Assembly (NCBI GenBank): GCA_943789445.1
Contig: CALSUC010000002.1
Location: 478,448-542,447, forward strand
Source of the DNA: UBA4575 sp002386945
GTDB taxonomy: Bacteria; Pseudomonadota; Gammaproteobacteria; UBA4575
DNA: 64,000 nucleotides
Direction: 5' to 3'
The position numbers and the translations under genes were made by a program. The notes under the pieces are model-generated. The model did not search any database. It worked only from the letters and a program-made list of their open reading frames with translations, and was not told the DNA's origin. Positions 26,007-34,697 of this stretch are shown one piece after another (positions within the stretch are counted from its first letter, which is position 1; the number at the start of each line of letters is the position of its first letter).

Positions 26007-26397
26007 AGACACTAGCAACAGCAGTTTATTCGATCAAATCGGTGGCCAAACGGCGGTCTTTAATCTAGCCGATCAATTCTATCTAGTGATGCAACGTGAA
26101 GCAGAGTTGTCAAAGTTACTCGTGATGCATCCTAGTAATCTCACGCGTTCGCGTAAAAAATTAGCAGGATACCTCTGCCAATGGTTCGGTGGACCAGCCT
26201 TATTTGGAGAAGACTACATGTCTGCTGAATGGATCAGGCAGCGGCATCAGCACTTACAGATTGGTTTTGAAGAGCGAGATCAATGGCTGCGTTGTATGCA
26301 TCTTGCGATGAAAGATCTAGGTTATAACGATCAACTCAGACATGCCTTGGGCCGAAAGTTTTTTCAGCTAGCAGGGTTTATTAGGACCACAGTTTAG
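25999..26397 (+). CDS. group II truncated hemoglobin
   Basis: This 132-residue globin begins at GTG 25999, eight bases before the end of the moaA gene. Family hallmarks are the IGG motif near residue 15, QWFGGP at 61-66, the proximal His in IRQRHQHLQIG (residue 83) and the group II Trp of RDQWLRCM (residue 96). Such trHbO proteins bind oxygen or NO. Coupling to moaA may link it to oxygen or NO protection of Moco enzymes; that is inference. Confidence 0.88.
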   Translation: MAEDTSNSSLFDQIGGQTAVFNLADQFYLVMQREAELSKLLVMHPSNLTRSRKKLAGYLCQWFGGPALFGEDYMSAEWIRQRHQHLQIGFEERDQWLRCMHLAMKDLGYNDQLRHALGRKFFQLAGFIRTTV

Positions 26398-26442
26398 ATA
26401 AGTTTTTTATCGGTCTGCGATAGGGTCACTATTGTGAGGGGG

Positions 26443-26967
26443 TTATTTTTCTTTCAGCCGTGGCATCAGCTCGACTAGATTGCAGGGGCGATGACGGTAA
26501 TCTAATTGCTGGTTGATTAGTTTATCCCAAGCATCAGCACAGGCACCTGAAGAGCCCGGCAGACAGAACAGGTAACAACCATTAGCAACGCCAGCAGTGG
26601 TTCTTGATTGCAGGGTAGAGGTTGAGATCGATTCAAACGATAAGACGCGGAACATTTCACCAAAACCTTGGATTTCTTTATCAAATAACGGTGTGATCGC
26701 CTCAGGTGTGCCATCACGCCCAGTGACTCCAGTACCACCGGTGGTCAATATGACATCGACAGCAGGGTCAGCGATCCAATGCGATACCGTTGCACGTATT
26801 TGATAAATATCATCACGATTTATCGCCTTTTCATATAAGTTATGGCCCGCCTTTTGTAGCCGTGCCACTAGTAATTTTCCAGACTTATCCTGGTCTTCAC
26901 CACGGCTGTCTGACACCGTTAGTACGGCAATAGAAAGTGCTTTGAAATCTCGTTTTTGATCAATCAT
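26443..26967 (-). CDS. moaB: molybdopterin adenylyltransferase-like MoaB
   Basis: This 174-residue protein has the MoaB/Mog fold. It shows VLTVSDSRGEDQDKSG at the start, the nucleotide/pterin-binding TTGGTGVTGRD loop near residues 80-90 and a FCLPGSSGACADAWD loop near 133. MoaB members adenylate molybdopterin in some organisms, while in E. coli the role belongs to MogA. It is convergent with the globin gene. Confidence 0.9.
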   Translation of the reverse strand: MIDQKRDFKALSIAVLTVSDSRGEDQDKSGKLLVARLQKAGHNLYEKAINRDDIYQIRATVSHWIADPAVDVILTTGGTGVTGRDGTPEAITPLFDKEIQGFGEMFRVLSFESISTSTLQSRTTAGVANGCYLFCLPGSSGACADAWDKLINQQLDYRHRPCNLVELMPRLKEK

Positions 26968-27123
26968 GGAAGGGACACCGTCTCCAAGCCAAATAGGGCT
27001 TATAAATTCGCTCGTGCAAAACTAGGGCTACGGGCAAGATGATAGAGCGATAGATTATATCGATTAATGCAGGGTTTGGTGAAAAAGAATAGACTAAGCA
27101 CAGTCCATTTCCTTGCAGACAGC

Positions 27124-27579
27124 ATGATTATTGAATTATTTGCAGAGCCTTTCGACCCCTGGTCTTGGCTGCAGAATTACCAACAGGCCCAATCCACCAT
27201 GGCTGAATCCGCAGTCGGCCATAAGGTGGGTGCGACTAATGTGTTTGTTGGCACTATGCGTGATTTTAACGAGGGTGACGATGTCCAAAGTATGGTCTTA
27301 GAGCATTATTCAGGTATGACCGAAAAGCATCTGACAGCGATTGCGCAAGATGCTATGGAACAATGGGATATCGAAGATATTGCGATTGCACATCGCTATG
27401 GTGAGGTTTTTCCAGGGGATACCTTGGTTTGTATTGTAGTCTGGTCATCTCACCGTAAAGCAGCGTACGAGGCTAATCGTAGGGTCATGGAAGATCTGAA
27501 ATCGAAGGCACCGTTCTGGAAAAAAGAAACCTTGAGCGAAGGATATCGCTGGGTAGCAAAGAATACCAAAGGTTATTAA
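27124..27579 (+). CDS. moaE: molybdopterin synthase catalytic subunit MoaE
   Basis: This protein of about 151 residues is the large subunit of molybdopterin synthase, which adds two sulfurs from MoaD thiocarboxylate to precursor Z. VGATNVFVGTMRDFNEGD, LEHYSGMTEK and HRYGEVFPGD are conserved. The pocket Lys residues are in FWKKE near the C-terminus. I chose ATG 27124 to match the usual MoaE length; an in-frame ATG at 27067 would add 19 residues. Its partner MoaD is not nearby. Confidence 0.92.
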   Translation: MIIELFAEPFDPWSWLQNYQQAQSTMAESAVGHKVGATNVFVGTMRDFNEGDDVQSMVLEHYSGMTEKHLTAIAQDAMEQWDIEDIAIAHRYGEVFPGDTLVCIVVWSSHRKAAYEANRRVMEDLKSKAPFWKKETLSEGYRWVAKNTKGY

Positions 27580-27588
27580 GGCCCCCTC

Positions 27589-28365
27589 ATGCATATTTTT
27601 CTTTGGCTGTTTGGCCTAAGCGTAGCGCTGTATCTGGCTGGTGCAGTAGTACTCACCTTATTTCAACGCAGCTTTATTTACTGGCCGACGTCTGTGGTGC
27701 AGCGTAGTGATGCGATTCGCAGCTTTAGTTTGGAAAGCGATGATGCACAGTTACAGATCTGGCAGATCAATCCGGGGCAGGGGCTGGCGATTATCTACTT
27801 TGGTGGGAATTGTGAAAAAGTTGCGCTCAAGGCTGAGTATTGGCAGACCTTATTTCCGAATCATACGATCTATCTGAACGAATATCGTGGCTATGGCGAG
27901 AGCACGGGCAAGCCAAAGCAAACACAGCTCTACCAAGATGCACTCAATCTATATGACGCCTTAGCACCTAAGCATCAAAGCGTCGATGTCATAGGGCGTA
28001 GTTTGGGGGCGGCTATGGCAATCTACTTGGCTGCTCATCGCAAGCTTGGTCGTCTCGTCTTAGTCACTCCCTTTGATAGCATGCTGCATCTGGTACAACG
28101 CATATATTGGATCTTTCCAGTAGGGCTAATGCTCAAGGAGCGTTACCCATCGGTAGATTTTGCCGCCAAAGTGACTGTGCCAACCTTAGTTGTGATCGCA
28201 GACAAAGATAAAGTCGTGCCACCACGCCATGCTTGGCAGTTATTTGAGGCCCTACCCAATGATTTGCGTCAAAGTGTGGTGCTTGAAGGGCATGGGCATA
28301 ATCAATTTCATACCGAGCCTGTGTATGAGCAAGCGCTTTTACAGTTTTTTAAGCAATCGACGTGA
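27589..28365 (+). CDS. alpha/beta-hydrolase, ABHD13/BEM46-like
   Basis: This 258-residue protein starts with a hydrophobic anchor (LWLFGLSVALYLAGAVVLTLF). A hydrolase fold follows with an oxyanion region YFGGNCE, the nucleophile elbow GRSLGAAMA (Ser near 140), Asp in ADKDKVVPP and a late His in GHGHNQFH. The order resembles membrane-anchored ABHD13/Bem46 proteins. The substrate is unknown. It lies nine bases after moaE and is probably in the same transcript. Confidence 0.82.
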   Translation: MHIFLWLFGLSVALYLAGAVVLTLFQRSFIYWPTSVVQRSDAIRSFSLESDDAQLQIWQINPGQGLAIIYFGGNCEKVALKAEYWQTLFPNHTIYLNEYRGYGESTGKPKQTQLYQDALNLYDALAPKHQSVDVIGRSLGAAMAIYLAAHRKLGRLVLVTPFDSMLHLVQRIYWIFPVGLMLKERYPSVDFAAKVTVPTLVVIADKDKVVPPRHAWQLFEALPNDLRQSVVLEGHGHNQFHTEPVYEQALLQFFKQST

Positions 28366-28579
28366 TTTATAGCGGCTTGATGTTAGTAATTAAGGGGGCT
28401 GAACTTAATTTAGCCAAAGGACGCAAATAAACGTATAGTTTTTCGGATCTTTCTTAATCTTTCCCCGCTGTTTGTCGAGACAATGATCAGTCTTGTTAAG
28501 CGTGAGTGGGTTTGGTAAAAAATGAGGCACCCGCAAATATATGTGGGGCTGGTAGCTTGAGTGGAGTTGAAGAGTAGGC

Positions 28580-29305
28580 ATGATAGAAATAGAACAGTTA
28601 ACCAAGAGATTCGGTCTTTTTACTGCAGTAGACGGTATTTCTTTTGATGTTGAGCCAGGTCAGGTGCTGGGGTTTTTAGGCCCTAATGGCGCTGGTAAAT
28701 CAACCACGATGAAAATGATCACAGGCTTTTTGGCGCCGACCTCGGGTCAAGTCAGGGTTTGTGGTCACAAAGTCGAAGGTGACGCGCGCGACGCTAAGCG
28801 TGTCATGGGCTATCTACCAGAAGGCGCGCCTAGTTATGGCGAGATGACGGTGGCTCAATTTCTCTCCTTCATTGCCGATGTCAGATTATTGAAAGGTGCT
28901 GAGCGCAAGCAGCGTACCGACTCTGTTATCGAGCAACTGAATCTACAAGCGGTGATTAATCAACCGGTAGAAACTCTATCTAAAGGTTTTAAGCGCCGAG
29001 TAGGTATGGCGCAGGCGATTCTGCATGACCCACAGGTCTTGATTATGGATGAACCTACCGACGGTCTTGATCCCAATCAAAAGCATGAGGTGCGCGAGCT
29101 AATCAAGGGCATGGCGCAGGATAAGATCGTGATTATTTCAACCCATATATTAGAAGAGGTCGACGCGGTTTGTTCGCGTGCGATCATTATCGCCAGAGGC
29201 CGTATTGTTGCTGATGAAACCCCACAAAGCTTGTTAGCCCGTTCGCCCAGTGGCAAATTGGATGACGTGTTCCGCGAAATCACCTGTGCTGAGGTGCGAT
29301 CATGA
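28580..29305 (+). CDS. ABC transporter ATPase, GldA-like
   Basis: This 241-residue ATPase has Walker A GPNGAGKSTT, a Q-loop, an LSKGFKRRVGMAQ signature and Walker B LIMDEPTDGLDP. It resembles the ATPase of the GldA/NosF/CcmA-type exporters. Its stop overlaps the permease start by four bases (ATGA), typical of coupled subunits. It starts a four-gene operon ending at 33027. The 214 bases upstream (28366-28579) hold no gene and probably the promoter. Confidence 0.9.
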   Translation: MIEIEQLTKRFGLFTAVDGISFDVEPGQVLGFLGPNGAGKSTTMKMITGFLAPTSGQVRVCGHKVEGDARDAKRVMGYLPEGAPSYGEMTVAQFLSFIADVRLLKGAERKQRTDSVIEQLNLQAVINQPVETLSKGFKRRVGMAQAILHDPQVLIMDEPTDGLDPNQKHEVRELIKGMAQDKIVIISTHILEEVDAVCSRAIIIARGRIVADETPQSLLARSPSGKLDDVFREITCAEVRS

Positions 29306-30036
29306 ATAATATTGCTATCATTTTACGACGTGAGCTTAGTGCCTATTTTGCGACACCTGTCGCTTATGTTTTTATCGTTATCTTCTTGGTCTTAAGTGGC
29401 GCCTTAACTTTTCACCTAGGTGGATTTTATGAACGTGGTCAAGCAGATTTAGCACCCTTCTTTAATTTCCATCCTTGGCTGTATCTGTTCTTGGTGCCTG
29501 CGATTTCTATGCGTCTATGGGCCGAGGAACGTAAGTCCGGCAATATTGAATTGTTGCTGACTCTGCCGATCACGATGGCAGAAGCAGTAGTTGGTAAGTT
29601 CTTAGCGGCCTGGTTATTTACCGGTATCGCCTTGGTCTTAACCTTCCCACTTTGGATTAGTGTCAACTACTTAGGTGATCCAGATAACGGCGTTATCTTG
29701 GCAGCCTATATTGGTAGCATGTTAATGGCCGGTGGTTTTCTTGCGATTGGTGCCTGCATTTCAGCAACGACTAAGAATCAGGTTATTGCCTTTATTATTA
29801 GTGTCGTCATTTGTTTTGCCTTTTTACTCAGCGGGTTTTCTATTGTCTTAGATTTCTTCCGCGCATGGGCACCGCAGATGGTAGTGGATGCAATTGCTTC
29901 ACTCAGCTTCCTCACTCATTTCTCTTCGATCAGCAAGGGTGTGATCGATCTACGAGACATTATTTACTTCATTAGTTTGATTGCGTTCTGGCTATATGCC
30001 AACACCGTGGTCATTGAACTGAAAAAAGCGAGTTAA
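29302..30036 (+). CDS. ABC transporter permease, GldF-like
   Basis: This 244-residue integral membrane permease has six predicted helices and resembles the ABC-2 / GldF family, including the AYFATPVAYVF start and the RLWAEERKSGNIELLLTLP motif. It is coupled to the ATPase gene by a four-base overlap. The next gene starts three bases after its stop. In Bacteroidota the equivalent is linked to gliding; here that role is not implied. Confidence 0.88.
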   Translation: MNNIAIILRRELSAYFATPVAYVFIVIFLVLSGALTFHLGGFYERGQADLAPFFNFHPWLYLFLVPAISMRLWAEERKSGNIELLLTLPITMAEAVVGKFLAAWLFTGIALVLTFPLWISVNYLGDPDNGVILAAYIGSMLMAGGFLAIGACISATTKNQVIAFIISVVICFAFLLSGFSIVLDFFRAWAPQMVVDAIASLSFLTHFSSISKGVIDLRDIIYFISLIAFWLYANTVVIELKKAS

Positions 30037-30038
30037 GT

Positions 30039-31913
30039 GTGAAATCTAAAAATGCAAAAACCATAGGCTATGTCGGCTTAGCATTACTTGCGGTCTTGTT
30101 TGTTGTGGTCAATATGGTCAGCAATAAGCTTTTTCAAGGCACCCGTGTTGATCTGACCGAGAATCAGTTATATACCTTATCGCCAGGGACTCTGAATATT
30201 GTCGGTAATATCCAAGAGCCGATTACCTTGTATTACTTTTTCTCTGATCAAGCCACTGAGAATGTACCGCAGTTGCGTACATATGCCACCCGTGTGCGTG
30301 AGTTATTAAGTGAATATGCACAGTTATCGAATGGCAAGATCACGCTGAAGACGATTGATCCAATCCCTTATTCTGAAGAAGAAGATCAAGCGACTGAGTT
30401 TGGTTTGCAGGGTATTCCTGTAGATGCTTCAGGTAAGAGTATTTACTTCGGTTTAGCGGGTAGTAATTCAGTGGGTGACGCTGAAGTCATTGCCTTCTTT
30501 CAGCCAAATAAAGAACAGTTCCTAGAATATGATGTCAGTAAGCTGATTTACAGCTTGCAAAACACCAAGAAGCCAGTGGTTGGATTAATCTCGCGTCTAC
30601 CGATGTTCTCTTCCTTTGATGTTGAGACCCAGCGCATTCGTGATCCATGGGTGATCTCAACGCAACTGCAACAGTTCTTTGATGTTCGTAGTATTGATTT
30701 TGCGGCCACTGAATTCGATCAAGATCTAGAGTTATTGATTGTGGTGCAGCCGCGTGATTTCAGCCAAGACACGCTGTATGCCATTGACCAATACGTCATG
30801 CAGGGTGGTAATCTTTTAGTCTTTGTTGATCCTTATGCCGAGGCCGATGTGCCAATAATACAGCAGGACTCACCAATAGAAGCAGCGGGTGCCCGTAGCT
30901 CTAACCTGCAAGCCTTGCTTGGCCCTTGGGGTATTGAGTTCACTCCAGCAGAAGTCGTAGGTGATCGTAAATATGCCTTAACGATCGACACAGGTGATGG
31001 TAAGCAGGAAAGACATTACGCTATTCTGGGTCTGGATAAGGCGGCCTTTAACGCCGCTGAAAGTAGCACTGCTGGTCTTGATTTCATCACCATGGCGATA
31101 GCCGGTCATGTGCGACCAAAAGCCGATGCAGATATTGGTTTTACACCATTGATTACGGCCAGTAATGAATCTGCATTATTTGAAACAAGTAAGTTCCGCT
31201 TCCTACCTAAGGTCAGTGCCTTGGCCGAGGGCTTTCAGCCTACTGGTGAAGAATATACGCTGGCAGCACACTTCCAATTACGTCCAAGCACAGCCTTTCC
31301 ACAGGGTGCGCCTAATGCCGATGCAAAACAGCAGGCGCATCTAACGCAAAGTCCAGAAGAGGTGAATATTGTCGTCGTTGCCGATGCCGATATGCTGGCT
31401 GATCGGATGTGGGTTAAGGTGCAAAATATGTTTGGTCAGAAGATCACTGAGCCTTGGGCATCTAATGGTGATTTCACGATTAACCTAGTAGATAACCTGT
31501 TGGGCAGCAACGATCTGATCAGTGTGCGTGGCCGTGCGGCAGCGACTAAACCCTTTACCTTGGTAGAAGAGCTAAGGCGTGAAGCAGACGATCAGTTCCG
31601 TGTGCAAGAACAGGCCTTGCAGACCAGACTGCGTGAGACTGAACAAAAGATTGCCTCACTGCAATCACAGCGTAGTGATGATGGTCAGGTGTTATTGAGT
31701 CCAGAGCAAAGTCAGGCGATTGCACGCTTCCAAGCAGAGAAGCTAGAGGTCAGAAAACAACTACGTCGAGTGCGACATGAGTTGGATAAAAATATTCGTA
31801 GCCTAGGCTCTCAGCTAAAGGCGATTAATATCGGCTTAGTGCCAGCCTTGATTACCCTGATCGCTTTGATTATCTCCGTTGTACGTCTGCGTAAACGTGC
31901 CCGTCGAGATTAA
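30039..31913 (+). CDS. GldG-like ABC auxiliary protein
   Basis: This 624-residue protein starts at a GTG. An N-terminal helix (IGYVGLALLAVLFVVVNMV) anchors a large periplasmic region resembling GldG/ABC_transp_aux, with the typical DLTENQLYTLSPGT start. A coiled-coil stretch at about 530-595 (EQALQTRLRETEQKIASLQ) precedes a C-terminal helix (ALITLIALIISVVRLRKR). It probably couples the permease to a cell-envelope partner. It starts three bases after the permease gene. Confidence 0.87.
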   Translation: MKSKNAKTIGYVGLALLAVLFVVVNMVSNKLFQGTRVDLTENQLYTLSPGTLNIVGNIQEPITLYYFFSDQATENVPQLRTYATRVRELLSEYAQLSNGKITLKTIDPIPYSEEEDQATEFGLQGIPVDASGKSIYFGLAGSNSVGDAEVIAFFQPNKEQFLEYDVSKLIYSLQNTKKPVVGLISRLPMFSSFDVETQRIRDPWVISTQLQQFFDVRSIDFAATEFDQDLELLIVVQPRDFSQDTLYAIDQYVMQGGNLLVFVDPYAEADVPIIQQDSPIEAAGARSSNLQALLGPWGIEFTPAEVVGDRKYALTIDTGDGKQERHYAILGLDKAAFNAAESSTAGLDFITMAIAGHVRPKADADIGFTPLITASNESALFETSKFRFLPKVSALAEGFQPTGEEYTLAAHFQLRPSTAFPQGAPNADAKQQAHLTQSPEEVNIVVVADADMLADRMWVKVQNMFGQKITEPWASNGDFTINLVDNLLGSNDLISVRGRAAATKPFTLVEELRREADDQFRVQEQALQTRLRETEQKIASLQSQRSDDGQVLLSPEQSQAIARFQAEKLEVRKQLRRVRHELDKNIRSLGSQLKAINIGLVPALITLIALIISVVRLRKRARRD

Positions 31914-31941
31914 TCTTAGTACTAACCGCGAGTTTTAAAGC

Positions 31942-33027
31942 ATGAGCCTAAAAACCTTACTTATCCTATTATTACTTTCGGTAGTCGGTGCAGCCGCCTA
32001 CTGGTCAACTGATAATAAGGACGACGTCAATGCAGCTGCCCAAGTGGGTGCCTTGTTAGTGCCGGGTTTGATGACGGATTTAAATCAAGTCGATCGTATC
32101 CATTTACAAGCTGCAGGTGATCAAACTATAGCTACCTTAGTACGATCAGAGCAGGGCTGGGGTGTGTTAGAAAAAGATCATTTTCCTGCCGATGTCAGTA
32201 AGATTAGGGCAACCGTATTGGCCTTGGCCGAGGCCTATATTGTTGAAGAAAAGACCTCGAATCCAGAGTTGTATACACGCCTAGGCGTGGAAGAAGTCGC
32301 CGCCAGTGATGCCAGTGGTGTGCAGATGACAGTGTCTACAGCAGGGCAGGCGCATACACTGATTGTCGGTAAGCCTGGGCCACAAATGAATCGTTCGCGC
32401 TATGTGCGTATGCAGACTGAGGCAACGACCTGGTTAATCGATCGTAAGATCGACGTGCAATACGATGTGGCTTATTGGCTGCGCAAAGATCTATTCAGTG
32501 TTGAAGCGAGTGAATTGACTGCACTCTCGGTACAGGAACCGGATGGGCATGCTATGAAGTTGCTACGTAAGACGGCTGAACATGATCATAGCCAACATGC
32601 TGAGCATGCCTCATCGATGGCGAATAATGAGTCTGAGAGTGGGTTCATCTTAGCTAACCCGAGTCAGCCTGATGCGCAGGTAATCGATGCGGAGCTACAA
32701 CAGATGGTCAATGCCTTGTCGTCTTTTCAGTTATTAGATGTTGAGCCTGCAGTGGCAGCCACCAAGTTGAAGGCGACCATGCAAGCTGAGTTTCATTTAC
32801 TGCGTGGCATTAAGCTCAAGCTATCAGGCTACGAGAGTGAAAAAGACAAATACGTACAGATCGAAGCTAGTGTGTCGGCAGGTGCCGATACTGCGGCCAA
32901 GGACTGGGTGTCTGATATCAATGCGCGCGTACAAGGCTGGTTATTTAGGATCCCTGCAGTGAGTTATGACGCTATTAATAAACGCGAAGCAGATGTGCTT
33001 GCGATCACTGTCGATCAATTGAATTAA
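31942..33027 (+). CDS. DUF4340 envelope protein of ABC operon
   Basis: This 361-residue protein has a signal-anchor helix (TLLILLLLSVVGAAAYWS), then a DUF4340-type extracytoplasmic region with repeating strands such as VRSEQGWGVLE and TASVTAG-like blocks. A His-rich insertion (HDHSQHAEH, near residue 215) could bind metal but may only be a linker. It is the fourth gene of the Gld-like operon and ends at a strong terminator. DUF4340 genes commonly accompany GldG-like genes, with unknown biochemical function. Confidence 0.85.
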   Translation: MSLKTLLILLLLSVVGAAAYWSTDNKDDVNAAAQVGALLVPGLMTDLNQVDRIHLQAAGDQTIATLVRSEQGWGVLEKDHFPADVSKIRATVLALAEAYIVEEKTSNPELYTRLGVEEVAASDASGVQMTVSTAGQAHTLIVGKPGPQMNRSRYVRMQTEATTWLIDRKIDVQYDVAYWLRKDLFSVEASELTALSVQEPDGHAMKLLRKTAEHDHSQHAEHASSMANNESESGFILANPSQPDAQVIDAELQQMVNALSSFQLLDVEPAVAATKLKATMQAEFHLLRGIKLKLSGYESEKDKYVQIEASVSAGADTAAKDWVSDINARVQGWLFRIPAVSYDAINKREADVLAITVDQLN

Positions 33028-33076
33028 CCTTCTCGATGGCAATAGCTGCTAAAAGCAGCGTTAAATTGGGATCAAT

Positions 33077-33112
33077 AAAAAAGGCTGCTAAGCGAACTTA
33101 GCAGCCTTTTTT
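33077..33112. terminator. bidirectional intrinsic terminator
   Basis: A perfect stem AAGGCTGCTAAG / CTTAGCAGCCTT with a CGAA loop is flanked by A-runs on one side and T-runs on the other, so it works on both strands. It ends the ABC operon (plus) and purB (minus). Confidence 0.9.
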
Positions 33113-33141
33113 GATGGGCTTATCTAAAACAAATAACGGCT

Positions 33142-34521
33142 TTAGATCTTCTTCGCCTTCTGTGCTGCATTACCGATATAACGTGCTGGTGTTAGCGCAG
33201 CCAATTCTTCTTTTACATCGGCTGGTAGGTCTAACTTGTCGACAAACTCACGCAGTACTTCAGCATTGATCTTCTTGCCTCGTGTCAGTGCCTTTAACTT
33301 CTCATAGGGCTGCTCGATATGGTAACGACGCATCACTGTTTGGATCGGCTCTGCCAAAACTTCCCAGTTATCGTCTAAATCCTGTGCCAATTTATCGGCA
33401 TCAACCTCGGTCTTACTCAAGCCTTTTGATAGCGCGTTGTAAGCAATCAGACTATGACCATAGGCAGTGCCTAGATTACGCAACACAGTCGAGTCGGATA
33501 GATCACGCTGCCAGCGTGAGATGGGTAGCTTCTCAGCAAAATGTGCCGACAATGCATTGGCGATACCTAAGTTACCCTCGGCATTTTCAAAATCAATCGG
33601 GTTAACTTTATGCGGCATAGTCGATGAGCCTACTTCGTTCGCGATTAAGCGCTGCTTGAAGTAACCAATCGAGATGTAAGACCACATATCGCGGGCAAAA
33701 TCGATCAGGATGGTATTGATGCGCTGTAGGTTATGGCACAACTCAGCGATGTAATCATGCGGTTCGATCTGAGTGGTGTAGGGGTTATAGTTCAAACCCA
33801 ACTGCTCGACAGTAGCGCTGGCAAGGTCTTCCCAAGGCACCTGTGGATACGCACTAAAGTGCGCATTAAAGTTGCCGACAGCGCCATTCAGCTTGCCGAG
33901 GATCGCAATCGAGGCAAAGTGATCGATCTGCCCTTGTAAGCGATGTGCAACATTGGCAAATTCTTTACCGAGAGTCGAAGGCGTTGCCGTTTGGCCGTGG
34001 GTGCGACATAACATAGGCATATCGGCGTAGCTATGCGCTAAACCACGTAATTCATCGAGTAGGGCGGTCTGCTTGGCGATGATCGCACTGCGGCCCTGTT
34101 GCAACATCAAGGCATAGGCTAGGTTGTTAATATCTTCTGAGGTGCAGGCAAAGTGGAAATATTCTGAGATAGCCTCTAATTCAGCATCACCCTTGACGCT
34201 CTCCTTGAGCCAATACTCAACCGCCTTCACATCGTGGTTAGTGGTCGCCTCAATCTCTTTTACACGTGCAGCAGCAGTCTCATCAAAGTTATCGGCTAAG
34301 GCCATTAGACGGGCTTTCGCTGCCTCTGACAGGCTAGCTACGTCGTCTAGGTGCTCGCTTGCGGTCAATTGCAGCAACCAAGTCACTTCAACCTTCACAC
34401 GGCTATGGATCAGACCAAACTCGCTGAAAATAGGGCGTAGGCTCGCAGTCGCTTTCGCATAACGGCCATCAATAGGGGAGATAGCGGTGAGACTGGATAG
34501 AGGGGAACTAGATAAAGTCAT
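33142..34521 (-). CDS. purB: adenylosuccinate lyase
   Basis: This 459-residue member of the fumarase/aspartase superfamily acts twice in purine synthesis: on SAICAR and on adenylosuccinate. The signature is SSTMPHKVNPIDFENAEG with the mobile catalytic Ser loop. The start at ATG 34521 (MTLSSSPLSSLTAISPIDGRY) gives the usual length; an upstream in-frame ATG would add 32 residues with no family support. It is divergent from fumC and unlinked here to hflD, which is next to purB in many relatives. Confidence 0.94.
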   Translation of the reverse strand: MTLSSSPLSSLTAISPIDGRYAKATASLRPIFSEFGLIHSRVKVEVTWLLQLTASEHLDDVASLSEAAKARLMALADNFDETAAARVKEIEATTNHDVKAVEYWLKESVKGDAELEAISEYFHFACTSEDINNLAYALMLQQGRSAIIAKQTALLDELRGLAHSYADMPMLCRTHGQTATPSTLGKEFANVAHRLQGQIDHFASIAILGKLNGAVGNFNAHFSAYPQVPWEDLASATVEQLGLNYNPYTTQIEPHDYIAELCHNLQRINTILIDFARDMWSYISIGYFKQRLIANEVGSSTMPHKVNPIDFENAEGNLGIANALSAHFAEKLPISRWQRDLSDSTVLRNLGTAYGHSLIAYNALSKGLSKTEVDADKLAQDLDDNWEVLAEPIQTVMRRYHIEQPYEKLKALTRGKKINAEVLREFVDKLDLPADVKEELAALTPARYIGNAAQKAKKI

Positions 34522-34697
34522 GTCAACGGGTCCATTTTGTTTAATATTCGACACCAAATTTGGCTGTCTATCACTGTTGGCAGCACAATTATTGAGCAAT
34601 TTGCTCGAAGCGGGCACTTTTTGCAGTAATTTTTCCGACTCAACATTATACTACAGCCCTTTTCATAAGACCTAAGAAGAACACAAGTAGGAAGCAG

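Noticed and set aside
27067..27123. Longer MoaE start
   Set aside because: The first 19 residues are not conserved in MoaE and no ribosome-binding site supports them.
28405..28605. Minus-strand 66-codon ORF before the ABC operon
   Set aside because: It overlaps the ABC ATPase start, has low-complexity sequence and lies where a promoter is expected.
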